From: Clostridium sp. CMCC3677
Lineage (GTDB): Bacteria > Bacillota > Clostridia > Clostridiales > Clostridiaceae
Reading direction: 5' to 3'
NCBI RefSeq assembly: GCF_023845585.1
Contig: NZ_JAMQHS010000010.1
Location: 1 to 64,000, forward strand
Length of the DNA stretch: 64,000 nucleotides
In this document: piece by piece, positions 1-7,691 of the stretch
How positions within the stretch are numbered: the first letter of the stretch is position 1
Layout: every line of letters begins with the position of its first letter
Translations under genes and position numbers: made by a program
The notes under the pieces: generated by a model
What the model saw: the letters and a program-made list of their open reading frames with translations, nothing else
Database searches by the model: none
What the model was told of the DNA's origin: nothing

Positions 1-73
1 AAGAATTCTCAAAGTCCAATTACAATGCCACTTTACCTATTGCATATATCAACACACATTTAAAACATAGCCA
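1..73. repeat. Right half of dispersed inverted-repeat element (copy 1)
   Basis: Matches the right-hand ends of the full copies at 6641-6848 and 17462-17739 (shared blocks TTCTCAAAGTCCAATTA, TGCCACTTTACCTAT, GCATATAT and the terminal AAAACATAGCC). The left half lies outside the window or is missing. Confidence 0.75.
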
Positions 74-115
74 TAATTTAAAGTATTGTATCTTAAGATA
101 CAATAGAAAAAGAAA

Positions 116-143
116 AGCAGAGTTTGGGAAGGCTCTGCTTTTT
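116..143 (+). terminator. Rho-independent terminator of an upstream gene
   Basis: Stem AGCAGAG/CTCTGCT followed by a T-rich run. It ends transcription from a gene left of the window. A 22-bp perfect palindrome (84-105) sits just before it. Confidence 0.7.
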
Positions 144-214
144 GTTTTATTATGGAAAGCTTTATGGTAAAATTATAAGAAAGCAAATAGTATTTTTAGA
201 AAGGAAGTTCACAA

Positions 215-1036
215 ATGAAATGGCTTAATAAACTAGAAAGAAAGTTTGGTAAATATTATATACCTAATTTAATGTGGTTAGTTATTAGCTTAAGTGCTTT
301 TGTGTATGCGGTAACATACATTATTTTAGGTAACTTTAGTTATGTAAATAAATTAGTTTTATCTCCACAAGCTATAATGAATGGTGAAATTTGGAGACTT
401 ATTACATTTGTATTAATACCGCCTTTAAGTGGAAGTATATTTATGGTAGCATTAGGTCTGTATTTTGATTATATTGTAGGCACCACATTAGAGAATGTAT
501 GGGGTGGATTTAAATTTAATGTTTATTTTTTTGTTGGAATGTTAAGTACTATAATAATATCATTTTTAACAGGAATTCCTGCAACAGGTGCAGCAGTTAC
601 ATTATCAATTTTCTTAGCATTTGCAAAACTATTTCCTGAATATACTATATTATTATTTTTTATAATACCTGTAAAAATGAAATGGTTAGGGTATCTAGCA
701 TGGGCCAAAATAGTATTTGATATAGTTTCTTCATTAATTAATGGTGGAGGATTTATAGGTGTAATTGTATGTATAGTACCAATAATTAACTACTTGTTGT
801 TCTTTGGAAAAAGTGATTATAAAGAAACAAGAGTTAGAAAAGGTTCTGTAATAAGAATGAGTGAATATAAAAAGTCAATAAAAGCAAATAAAAAACAATA
901 CAGACATAAATGTGCAGTATGTGGAATGACGGATAAAGATGATCCTAATATGTTGTTTAGATATTGTAGTAAATGTAAAGGTGATTATGCATATTGTGAA
1001 AAACATATATATGATCATGAGCATATTATAGAGTAA
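215..1036 (+). CDS. Rhomboid-family membrane protein, probably catalytically inactive, with C-terminal zinc ribbon
   Basis: 273 residues. The first ~200 form about six hydrophobic segments with rhomboid-type landmarks: a WR motif after the first loop, a GxxxG-rich fourth helix and a loop reading FIIPVKMKWL. The serine protease signature GxSG is replaced by GAAV and no histidine sits in the last helix, so proteolysis is unlikely. Residues 233-254 carry two CxxC pairs plus a trailing Cys/His cluster, typical of a small zinc-binding ribbon facing the cytoplasm. The start follows GAAAGGAAG at good spacing. It stands alone and ends in a strong bidirectional terminator. The fold assignment is fairly safe; the role (scaffold or pseudoprotease) is inference. 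Confidence 0.75.
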   Translation: MKWLNKLERKFGKYYIPNLMWLVISLSAFVYAVTYIILGNFSYVNKLVLSPQAIMNGEIWRLITFVLIPPLSGSIFMVALGLYFDYIVGTTLENVWGGFKFNVYFFVGMLSTIIISFLTGIPATGAAVTLSIFLAFAKLFPEYTILLFFIIPVKMKWLGYLAWAKIVFDIVSSLINGGGFIGVIVCIVPIINYLLFFGKSDYKETRVRKGSVIRMSEYKKSIKANKKQYRHKCAVCGMTDKDDPNMLFRYCSKCKGDYAYCEKHIYDHEHIIE

Positions 1037-1120
1037 AAAAATTTGAGATGATTTTAGAGATCTTGTTAATATAATGCAATAACCTTTCTTATTACCATTT
1101 TTTGGACCTCAGGGGTAGAA

Positions 1121-1167
1121 AAGAGCCTAACAAATTGATTTTTGCAATCATTTTGTTAGGCTCTTTT
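1121..1167. terminator. Bidirectional terminator between convergent genes
   Basis: A 14-bp stem (AAGAGCCTAACAAA and its complement) with T-runs on both strands, placed between the stop codons of the rhomboid-like and thioesterase genes. Confidence 0.85.
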
Positions 1168-1203
1168 TGGTTAAATAAGATTTTGGGAATATATAAAACA
1201 AAA

Positions 1204-1599
1204 CTATGAATTTTTACGTTCAATTGCTTTGTTTATAAAGCTATCTTTTTTTATACATACACGCTCATGCTCACCAGTAGCAATTAAGCCTTTATTATCA
1301 AATGCCTTTAATGAAAAAGAATATTTACGACCGTCTACGGCTGTAAGTTCAGCTTCAGCAAAAACTTTAACACCTTCTGCAGTTGCTGCTAGATGATTTA
1401 CTGTGATTTTTGTACCAACAGTAGTATAAATATCTTCTAAAAAAGTTTGAGCTAAATCAGCAGCAGCACCTTCCATTATAGCTGCAACCATTGGAGTAGC
1501 AAAAACTTCAACGCTTCCACTTCCAACATTAACTGCTAGTGTATCTTTTGTAACAATAAGTTCTCTTTTAGATATTTGTCCGATTTTTGGTTCGTTCAT
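1204..1599 (-). CDS. FlK-like hot-dog fold acyl-CoA thioesterase
   Basis: 131 residues, the usual length of this family (COG5496; founding member fluoroacetyl-CoA thioesterase FlK). The three catalytic residues of FlK, Thr42, Glu50 and His76, are all present with a constant offset: Thr35 in FATP, Glu43 in MEGA and His69 in VNHLAAT. It should hydrolyse short acyl-CoA thioesters in the cytoplasm; in clostridia without fluoroacetate the substrate is unknown. GAAAGGATG precedes the ATG. Single-gene unit, convergent with the rhomboid-like gene. Family assignment is strong, substrate is not. Confidence 0.85.
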   Translation of the reverse strand: MNEPKIGQISKRELIVTKDTLAVNVGSGSVEVFATPMVAAIMEGAAADLAQTFLEDIYTTVGTKITVNHLAATAEGVKVFAEAELTAVDGRKYSFSLKAFDNKGLIATGEHERVCIKKDSFINKAIERKNS

Positions 1600-1773
1600 T
1601 ATGTATTCATCCTTTCATTTAAAGTATAGTTAAATTATAGCATATTTAATACGATTACACCAGAGAATATGGAAGTTTTTGCACAATTGATTTTACATAA
1701 AAGATAGCTCAAAATGTGGAATATATTAAGTTAAAGTATAAATATTAAATAAATTCAGAGATTATTCAAAGAT

Positions 1774-1816
1774 GAAAAAAGGAAGTCTCAGACTGTTTTA
1801 AGACAGTTTGAGACTT
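1774..1816 (-). terminator. Terminator of the small leftward gene at 1865-2131
   Basis: 15-bp stem (GAAGTCTCAGACTGT against ACAGTTTGAGACTTC) followed on the minus strand by CCTTTTTTC. Confidence 0.75.
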
Positions 1817-1864
1817 CAATAATAATTATTGTATAAAATTTATATTAATTGTAAAATATTCGTT

Positions 1865-2131
1865 TTAATAAAAAGTTCTTCTTGATGAAATTAATGTTAT
1901 CTCAGTAGGATCTTCAACTGTATATTTATTATTATGATTATAAGAATAATACTTGTTACGATCATAAATAGCTTCTGAGTTATTATTAAATAAATTAGAA
2001 ATACGATTCCATATTTTTGTTAAAATTTCTGATAAATCTAATGAATTTTCTAAACTTTTATTTTGAGAGATATTTTTAGTAGCATTAGCTACTAAGTGTA
2101 ATTTAGATTTTTTTAGTGTTCCATAGTTCAT
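1865..2131 (-). CDS. Small hypothetical protein
   Basis: 88 residues, not recognised. Polar, Asn/Lys/Ser-rich, with a short amphipathic stretch (about residues 30-50, LSEILTKIWNRISNLF) and a Tyr/Asn-rich segment after it. No signal peptide or membrane segment. It is supported by a strong ribosome site (GGAGGG 8 nt before the ATG) and its own terminator, so it is probably a real gene rather than chance reading frame. Isolated between intergenic stretches; no functional clue from context. Confidence 0.55.
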   Translation of the reverse strand: MNYGTLKKSKLHLVANATKNISQNKSLENSLDLSEILTKIWNRISNLFNNNSEAIYDRNKYYSYNHNNKYTVEDPTEITLISSRRTFY

Positions 2132-2495
2132 AATAATCCCTCCGATTTTAAAAATATTTTATAATAATTTTTTTAGTTTAAAACCTTTTCTTAAGTATAA
2201 TATAACTTATTTTTTTTATATTTACATCTTGATTAAATTAGCAGATTATTAAAAATTTTTAAAAAAAATGAGAATATATTTAAGAATACATTTAAAATTT
2301 AATTTATAATATTAAATTATTAATTTTGCATCGGATTTAATAAAAATAGTAAGATGTGAAAAATTTTCTATTCACATTATTAAAAACTTTTATTAATTTA
2401 AAAATTATGTCAAATATGTTTCATAATTTAGACTATTGAGTTATAATTTATTTATAAATAAAATACAAGAGATTAAATGTGGGGAGAATACAGCT

Positions 2496-2870
2496 ATGAA
2501 TATTATTGGATGTGTATTAATATTAAAAGATGATTTTAACAACATTTTAGTTTTAAAAAAGAAGGTTAAAAGAGGACAACAGGAAATATGGTCATTACTT
2601 AACACACCCTTAAAAGGAAAAAAAGATTGTGAAAGATCTTTAAGTAAAGCAGCAAATAAAATGTTAAAGACAGTACTTTTTCAACTTGAAGAATTTAAAG
2701 AATTCAGTATAAATGAAGAAGAAGCAGTAAAGGTATATACTGGAGTACTGAGAGAAAGATATGTTTTGGATAAAAGTTATGCTGATGCAGATTGGATAAG
2801 TAAAAATAATTTAGAAAAATATGAATTTGAAGAACTTGATAGAAGAATTTTAGAAGAATATTTTAAATAA
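2496..2870 (+). CDS. Nudix-fold-like protein without a recognisable Nudix box
   Basis: 124 residues from the ATG at 2496, preceded by GGGGAG; an upstream in-frame TTG at 2436 has no ribosome site and was rejected. The N-terminal pattern, a hydrophobic strand (IIGCVLILKDDFNNILVLKK) followed by EIWSLLNTPL and a helix, resembles Nudix hydrolases, but the GX5EX7REUXEEXGU metal site is absent: the corresponding helix reads CERSLSKAANKMLK. It is therefore either an inactive Nudix-fold sensor or regulator or a distant relative. No operon partners. Assignment to the fold is tentative. Confidence 0.45.
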   Translation: MNIIGCVLILKDDFNNILVLKKKVKRGQQEIWSLLNTPLKGKKDCERSLSKAANKMLKTVLFQLEEFKEFSINEEEAVKVYTGVLRERYVLDKSYADADWISKNNLEKYEFEELDRRILEEYFK

Positions 2871-2871
2871 T

Positions 2872-2945
2872 GGCTCTGTTTTAGTAGCGTGTTGATATAT
2901 GCATAAGCAAAGTGGGCGGAGTATTTGAACTTAGGAATGCTAAGA
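2872..2945. repeat. Left half of dispersed inverted-repeat element (copy 2)
   Basis: Begins GGCTCTGTTTTAG, then GTGTTGATATATGCATAAGC, AAAGTGG and GAACTTAGGAAT, as in the left arm of the full copies. Only the left arm is present; the sequence then runs into a terminator hairpin. Confidence 0.7.
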
Positions 2946-2954
2946 TTTTGTAGA

Positions 2955-2981
2955 AAGTGGCTAATATAGCCACTTTTTTTT
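2955..2981 (+). terminator. Rho-independent terminator
   Basis: Stem AAGTGGCTA/TAGCCACTT with an uninterrupted T8 tail, downstream of the Nudix-like gene. Confidence 0.8.
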
Positions 2982-3145
2982 AAAATAATAAATTATTAAT
3001 AAATTCGTAAAAAATAAGAACTTACTTTGATTTATAATAAAAGTAACCTTTTATACTAATAAAATTAAATTTACTCATATAGTTATTAAATGAAGGAGTG
3101 GAGATTAGGGTTTTATATTGTATAAAGTTATATAAGGAGAATATG

Positions 3146-4147
3146 ATGAAAAAGAAGTTTACAACTATAATTATATCAGCAGTTATACTTTTAAATTCTG
3201 TAAGTAGTACTATACCAGTCCTTGCAGCTCCAAATAATTTAAGTATAAATGAAGTTATTCAAAACATACAAGAATATGATAGTAAAATTGAAACAAACAT
3301 GGACAAGTTAAATAAATATAAAGAGCAAATTCTAGAAAAGGAAAATGAAATAAAAGCAAATGAAGAAGAACTAGAAATAGCTAAAAAGAATTTAGAAGAA
3401 AAGGATGAACTGTTATCTGAAAGGTTAAGAAATGTTCATATGAATGGTGGTTTTAAAGTGACACCATTAAAATATTTAGAAGCTTTATTTACTTCAGGAA
3501 ATATAATGGATGCTGTAGGGAAAGTTGAAGTAATTTCTCAAATGTGTAAGAGTGATAAAAATCTTGTTAAAGAAGCTAAAAATGCTGAGCAAAATCTTAA
3601 TGATATGCAAAAGAAAATAGAAAAAGAAAATGAAGAGTTACAAAAAAATAAAGAGGAAATAGAAAAATATATTGCAGATTTAGAAGACCAAAAGAAACAA
3701 CTTATAGATTATGTACAAGAAAATAGTGATATATTAGTAGATAGTACAAGCAGTATAATACCAATAACATTACCATCTGACATGTCTGCTGAAGCAAAAG
3801 CTATAATTAATGAAGCTCAAAAGTATTTAGGAATTCCGTATTTATGGGGAGGAACAACTCCAGAAGGGTTCGATTGTTCAGGTCTTATGCAATATGTATT
3901 TAATACAAAAGGAATAGAGTTACCTAGAGTGTCGGAGGAACAACAAAGTTTTGCAAAACCTATTAGTTTATCAGAATTAAAACCAGGGGACTTGGTATTT
4001 AATAAATCATCAAATTCAACACATATTGGAATGTATATAGGGGATGATAAGTTTCTTCATGCACCTCATACAGGAGATTTTATAAAGATAAGTACATTAA
4101 GTACATCTAATATGAAATATGCTGGAAGAGTACTAAAGGTAGATTAA
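3146..4147 (+). CDS. Secreted NlpC/P60 peptidoglycan endopeptidase with coiled-coil N-terminus
   Basis: 333 residues from the ATG at 3146; SD AAGGAGA lies 5 nt upstream, whereas an in-frame GTG at 3098 lacks one. Residues 1-30 are a Sec signal peptide ending near VLAA. Residues ~35-205 are a Lys/Glu-rich coiled coil of the PcsB/CwlO type. The C-terminal NlpC/P60 domain has the catalytic Cys244 (DCSG), His293 (HIGMY) and His305 (LHAP). By family it cuts D-gamma-Glu-meso-DAP bonds in cell-wall peptides; the coiled coil usually couples such enzymes to membrane partners such as FtsEX, which is inference here. Monocistronic, with a strong terminator. Confidence 0.9.
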   Translation: MKKKFTTIIISAVILLNSVSSTIPVLAAPNNLSINEVIQNIQEYDSKIETNMDKLNKYKEQILEKENEIKANEEELEIAKKNLEEKDELLSERLRNVHMNGGFKVTPLKYLEALFTSGNIMDAVGKVEVISQMCKSDKNLVKEAKNAEQNLNDMQKKIEKENEELQKNKEEIEKYIADLEDQKKQLIDYVQENSDILVDSTSSIIPITLPSDMSAEAKAIINEAQKYLGIPYLWGGTTPEGFDCSGLMQYVFNTKGIELPRVSEEQQSFAKPISLSELKPGDLVFNKSSNSTHIGMYIGDDKFLHAPHTGDFIKISTLSTSNMKYAGRVLKVD

Positions 4148-4166
4148 GATTACATCTTAATAGAAT

Positions 4167-4198
4167 GCCTATATAAACACATATTTAAAATGAAAGCA
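4167..4198. repeat. Relic of the dispersed element's right end
   Basis: GCCTATATAAACACATATTT matches the outer right end of the full copy at 6641-6848; the rest is gone. Confidence 0.4.
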
Positions 4199-4202
4199 AA
4201 AA

Positions 4203-4246
4203 TAAAAATGGGTGTAGTAAGCAATACTTACTATACCCATTTTTAT
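4203..4246. terminator. Bidirectional terminator
   Basis: 18-bp arms beginning AAAAATGGGTGTAGTAAG, with A/T runs on both sides, between the convergent NlpC/P60 and coiled-coil genes. Confidence 0.85.
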
Positions 4247-4256
4247 AAATTTAATA

Positions 4257-4529
4257 TTAGATTACCTTTTCTGATATAGAATTTAAATTATCCTTAGTTT
4301 CCGTACTGAATTCTGTTAAATTTGCTGTTTGATCGTAAATGGTATCAAGTTTTTTATTTATATTTGAAACATCAGATTGCAATTTAATTGCATCAATTTT
4401 AGTAGAAGAAACATCGGATTTTAATATATTAATATCAGATTGCAAAACATTAATATCAAATTTTATTGAATTTTGATTTTGCTCAATGGAATCAAGCTTA
4501 GATAATATAGTATTAAATATTTGCTCCAT
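4257..4529 (-). CDS. Small coiled-coil protein with heptad-type repeats
   Basis: 90 residues from the ATG at 4529 (AAAGGAG upstream; a TTG one codon earlier is possible). Almost entirely predicted helix: a run of LQSDI / LKSDV / LQSDV units spaced about every 7 or 14 residues, continuing into NINKKLDTI. No membrane segment or cysteine. Such proteins usually oligomerise, and several clostridial genomes carry similar stand-alone LQSDxxxLK proteins of unknown role. Isolated gene, convergent with the cell-wall hydrolase. Function unknown. Confidence 0.6.
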   Translation of the reverse strand: MEQIFNTILSKLDSIEQNQNSIKFDINVLQSDINILKSDVSSTKIDAIKLQSDVSNINKKLDTIYDQTANLTEFSTETKDNLNSISEKVI

Positions 4530-4532
4530 CAA

Positions 4533-4931
4533 TAATACTCCTTTGTATAAAATAAATTACATATAGAGTTTTCTCATTCCTTAGAATAAAATACTAATCT
4601 TTCAAATTAGTTTATTCTTATAGTAATTTGTTGATATATTTAAAATAACCATTAAATTATATATTGTATTTAATAATATACTTTTTCTTAATATACTTTA
4701 GATTATACAACATATATAAGAAAATATATCTAGGTAAAATTTAGAAAATTATATATAAGTGTTGCATTAAGTCAAAGTCTAAATTTATGATATAATAGTA
4801 TAAAGAATATGATATTATGAAAATTTAATTATCAAGAAACTGAGTAATTAATACATATTTCTAATATTAAATATAGTAGAAATTAAATATTAGTATCTTA
4901 CTAAAATAAATGTGAAAAGCAGGGAGTATAT
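4533..4931. other. AT-rich intergenic stretch
   Basis: About 400 bp with no coding signal. A good -10 (TATAAT, 4791-4796) precedes the flavodoxin gene, but no matching -35 at 16-18 bp is visible. Nothing else recognised. Confidence 0.4.
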
Positions 4932-5414
4932 ATGAAAAATTTAGTAGTATTTTATTCATTAGAAGGAAGTACAAAGCTAATAGCAAATGCTATGGCTAGG
5001 AGATTGAATGCTGATATTTTAGAATTGATACCAGAGAAGAATTATTGTAATTCAGGATTTAAGAAGTTCTTTTGGGGAGGCAAAAGTGTATTATTTAAAG
5101 AAAAGCCAAAGCTAAAGAACATAGACATTGATATAGAAAAATACGAAAATATATTTATTGGTACACCTATATGGGTAGGAACATATGCACCGCCATTTAA
5201 TACTTTTTTAGATACTTATAATATAAAAAACAAAAACATAGGATTATTCGCTTGCCATGGAGGCGGTGGAGCATCAAAATTCTTTAAGATTATAAAGAAG
5301 GAAATTCCAAATAATAATTTTATAGGAGAAATTGATTTCCTTGAACCAATTAAAAATAATAAAGAAGAAAATATAGAAAAGGCAATAAAATGGATAGATG
5401 AAATACTTGTGTAA
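4932..5414 (+). CDS. Flavodoxin family protein
   Basis: 160 residues, normal for short-chain flavodoxins. The N-terminal phosphate-binding loop reads YSLEGSTK (residues 9-16), GTPIWVGTYAPP (about 77-88) corresponds to the second FMN loop, and ACHGGGGASK to the third. It should carry FMN and shuttle electrons in the cytoplasm, or act as a small NAD(P)H-dependent flavoreductase. The start follows GCAGGGAG. It is a single gene, and no iron-responsive operator was recognised. Family firm, physiological partner unknown. Confidence 0.85.
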   Translation: MKNLVVFYSLEGSTKLIANAMARRLNADILELIPEKNYCNSGFKKFFWGGKSVLFKEKPKLKNIDIDIEKYENIFIGTPIWVGTYAPPFNTFLDTYNIKNKNIGLFACHGGGGASKFFKIIKKEIPNNNFIGEIDFLEPIKNNKEENIEKAIKWIDEILV

Positions 5415-5515
5415 CGCTATTTAAAATGAATTGTTAAAAAGATATTAATAATTTATACTGTTTAAAGATAGGTGTTTAACAATACGAAAAAATATCTTGC
5501 TGTGAGGATGTAATT

Positions 5516-5824
5516 ATGAGGAGAATACAAACTATAGGGTTTAAGTTAAGTATAATGATATCCATAATTATTACATTTATTATACCAGCTACTATCACAA
5601 AAGGTGGAAGTATAATTGAATATTCATTTGGATTTCCATTTAGATATTTATGTATATATCAATTAAATGAGAGTAATTTAAATTTATTTGTTAATTTATT
5701 TAATGGTAATAAAGGAATGAATATTAATATATTTGAACTATTTATTAATGTAGTAATTATATATTTTTTATTATTGCTAATAAAAAAATTTTATATTAAT
5801 ATACGAGGAATAAAAAGTCAGTAA
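5516..5824 (+). CDS. Small two-helix membrane protein
   Basis: 102 residues, not recognised. Two hydrophobic segments (about 8-28 and 75-95) flank a loop of about 45 residues rich in Asn, Phe and Tyr, ending in a basic tail (KKFYINIRGIKSQ). The N-terminus is basic (MRRIQ), suggesting an N-in, C-in hairpin. GAGGATG precedes the ATG at suitable spacing, and a strong terminator follows immediately, so it is likely expressed. No homologous family comes to mind; context gives no clue. Confidence 0.55.
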   Translation: MRRIQTIGFKLSIMISIIITFIIPATITKGGSIIEYSFGFPFRYLCIYQLNESNLNLFVNLFNGNKGMNINIFELFINVVIIYFLLLLIKKFYINIRGIKSQ

Positions 5825-5849
5825 TTTAAAATTATTACTGACTTTTTAG
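5812..5849 (+). terminator. Rho-independent terminator
   Basis: 14-bp stem AAAAAGTCAGTAAT with complement and T5 tail, overlapping the stop region of the small membrane protein. Confidence 0.8.
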
Positions 5850-5891
5850 TTATATTGATTAATAAAAACCTAAACTGTTGGAGGAGTTTAA

Positions 5892-6632
5892 ATGAATTTT
5901 GAATACAAAGGTGAAATTATTGAGTTTCAGATTATAAGAAGAAAAAGAAAATCTATTTGTATAAAAATAGAAATAAATGGAGAAGTACAAGTTGTAGCTC
6001 CTATGAGGACTTCAAAAGAATATATATTAAATTTTGTTAATTCAAAACATGACTGGATTATTGAAAAGAGGAGGGAATTAAAAACTGTTTTAAATAAGAA
6101 AGTGAAAAGAGAATTTATAAATGGTGGTACTTTTATGTATTTAGGAAAGGAATATCCTATTTGTTTGATTTTCAATGATAAAGTCAAGAAAATATCTATA
6201 GATTTTATCAATGAGAGCTCAACTACAAATATAGAAGGAATTTCAAAGTTTCTTATAAATACTAATACATATGAGAATGACAAACTAAAAAAAGCCTTAG
6301 AAAATTGGTATAGAAGTAAGACTTTAGATATAGTTAAAGAGAGAATAAGAGTACACAAATTGGAGTTTAAAGATAAGATAACTAAAGTAACAGTTAAAGA
6401 GCAAAAAAGAAGATATGCCAGTATAAATAGAAAGAATGAAACTTACTTCAATTGGCGAATAAGCATGGCTCCGCTTGAAGTAATTGATTATATTATTGTA
6501 CATGAAATGTGTCATATGGATTTTAGAAATCATTCAAAACAATTCTGGAACAGGGTAGAAGAAGTCATGCCAAATTATAAGAAGTGTCATGAATATTTAA
6601 AAGAAAATGGAATTAATCTTACTATAGATTAG
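5892..6632 (+). CDS. YgjP-like (DUF45/WLM) metallopeptidase domain protein
   Basis: 246 residues, typical for the YgjP/DUF45 family. The N-terminal half holds the conserved RRKRKSICIKIEINGEVQV and WIIEKR segments. The C-terminal half has VKEQKRRYASINRK and the zinc signature HEMCHMDFRNHS (HExxH plus a third His), with the family's trailing FWN and MPNYK motifs. It is a cytoplasmic gluzincin-like protein; E. coli YgjP physically groups with a type I restriction enzyme in some genomes, but nothing of that kind is nearby. SD GGAGG lies 7 nt upstream of the ATG. Substrate unknown. Confidence 0.88.
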   Translation: MNFEYKGEIIEFQIIRRKRKSICIKIEINGEVQVVAPMRTSKEYILNFVNSKHDWIIEKRRELKTVLNKKVKREFINGGTFMYLGKEYPICLIFNDKVKKISIDFINESSTTNIEGISKFLINTNTYENDKLKKALENWYRSKTLDIVKERIRVHKLEFKDKITKVTVKEQKRRYASINRKNETYFNWRISMAPLEVIDYIIVHEMCHMDFRNHSKQFWNRVEEVMPNYKKCHEYLKENGINLTID

Positions 6633-6640
6633 TAAAATTA

Positions 6641-6848
6641 GTGATGTTGTTTATATATGCATAAGTAAAGTGGACGGAGTAATTGAACTTAGGAATACTA
6701 GAAATGATTATAGTCCTATTTTAGCTTGCTCCCAATATAAAATTGCGACAAGCAGTAAATATGACAATACTCATTAAGTATTCTCAAAGTCCAATTATAA
6801 TGCCACTTTACCTATCGCATATATAAACACATATTTAAACAAAGCTAT
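6641..6848. repeat. Full copy of dispersed ~200-bp element with long terminal inverted repeats (copy 3)
   Basis: Left arm (6652-6698) and right arm (6778-6826) are imperfect inverted repeats of about 48 bp: left TATATATGCATAAGTAAAGTGG then AATTGAACTTAGGAATAC; the right arm reads the complement with a few differences. The ~80-bp centre contains TTTTAGCTTGCTCCCAATAT, which recurs in the copy at 17.5 kb. No ORF inside. RNA from either strand could fold into a long hairpin. Confidence 0.8.
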
Positions 6849-6887
6849 AAAAAGCCTACAATTTAGAATTTAATATAGGAAAATAAT

Positions 6888-6922
6888 AAGATTCATCAAT
6901 TTTTAGTGATGAATCTTTTTTT
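6888..6922 (+). terminator. Terminator directly upstream of the immunity operon
   Basis: Stem AAGATTCATCA/TGATGAATCTT with a T-run. It isolates the transporter operon from upstream reading and abuts the 11-bp tandem repeat at 6923. Confidence 0.8.
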
Positions 6923-6944
6923 GTTTCCTTATAGTTTCCTTATA
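6923..6944 (+). promoter_or_regulatory. Tandem 11-bp direct repeat, candidate response-regulator site
   Basis: Two perfect copies of GTTTCCTTATA in tandem. One helical turn between repeats is the usual geometry for OmpR-type regulators. It sits about 40 bp before the transporter start, with a possible -10 (TATTCT, 6954-6959). The likely ligand is the regulator encoded at 9323-9985; that link is inference. Confidence 0.6.
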
Positions 6945-6983
6945 ATTAGGATTTATTCTTTTATTGTAGGGAGGAATAAAAAA

Positions 6984-7688
6984 ATGAAAGATATTATATT
7001 AGAAACAAAAAACTTAAGTAAGACATTTAAAAAACAAGAGGCAGTTAAGGACATATCTATTAAAGTTGAAAGAAATTCTATTTATGGCTTATTAGGGCCT
7101 AATGGTGCAGGAAAATCAACTATATTAAAGATGATTACAGGGATGATTCAGCCTAGCTTTGGAGAAATATTATTTAATGATCATAAGTGGAGTAGAAAGG
7201 ATTTGAAGTTAATAGGATCTTTGATAGAAAGTGCTCCATTATATGAAAATTTAAGTGCAAGAGAAAATTTAAAAGTTAGAACCATAGTACTGGGACTTTC
7301 AGATTCAAGAATTGATGAAGTCCTTGATATAGTAGAGCTTAAAAATACTGGAAAGAAAAAATCAGGACAGTTTTCAATGGGAATGAAACAAAGGCTTGGA
7401 ATTGCCATTGCATTACTTAATAGTCCTAAACTACTTATTTTAGATGAACCAACTAATGGTCTAGATCCTTTTGGAATACAAGAACTTAGAGAACTCATAA
7501 AATCTTTTCCTAGCAAAGGAATTACAGTTATATTATCAAGTCATATATTAAGCGAAGTAGAACAAATTGCTGATCATATTGGAATTATATGTGGTGGTGT
7601 TTTAGGATATCAAGGAGAACTAAGAAAAGGTGAAGAATTAGAAAAATTATTTGTAGATATTGCTGGAAAGTATAGAAGGGAGGTATAA
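6984..7688 (+). CDS. Lantibiotic-immunity ABC transporter, ATP-binding subunit (CprA/NisF/SpaF type)
   Basis: 234 residues from the ATG at 6984, set by GGGAGGA just upstream; the open frame extends further 5' without a ribosome site. Walker A GPNGAGKST, signature FSMGMKQR (a variant of LSGGQ, normal in this group), Walker B LLILDEP and the H-loop SSH are all present. It couples ATP hydrolysis to the two membrane subunits that follow, expelling cationic antimicrobial peptides from the membrane. First gene of a five-gene block: ATPase, two permeases, response regulator, kinase, the same make-up as C. difficile cprABC-KR. No bacteriocin precursor gene is nearby. Confidence 0.9.
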   Translation: MKDIILETKNLSKTFKKQEAVKDISIKVERNSIYGLLGPNGAGKSTILKMITGMIQPSFGEILFNDHKWSRKDLKLIGSLIESAPLYENLSARENLKVRTIVLGLSDSRIDEVLDIVELKNTGKKKSGQFSMGMKQRLGIAIALLNSPKLLILDEPTNGLDPFGIQELRELIKSFPSKGITVILSSHILSEVEQIADHIGIICGGVLGYQGELRKGEELEKLFVDIAGKYRREV

Positions 7689-7691
7689 AAA

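Noticed and set aside
84..105. 22-bp perfect palindrome before the first terminator
   Set aside because: Probably a small hairpin at the edge of the dispersed element or part of the terminator region; no gene nearby on that side to judge a regulatory role.
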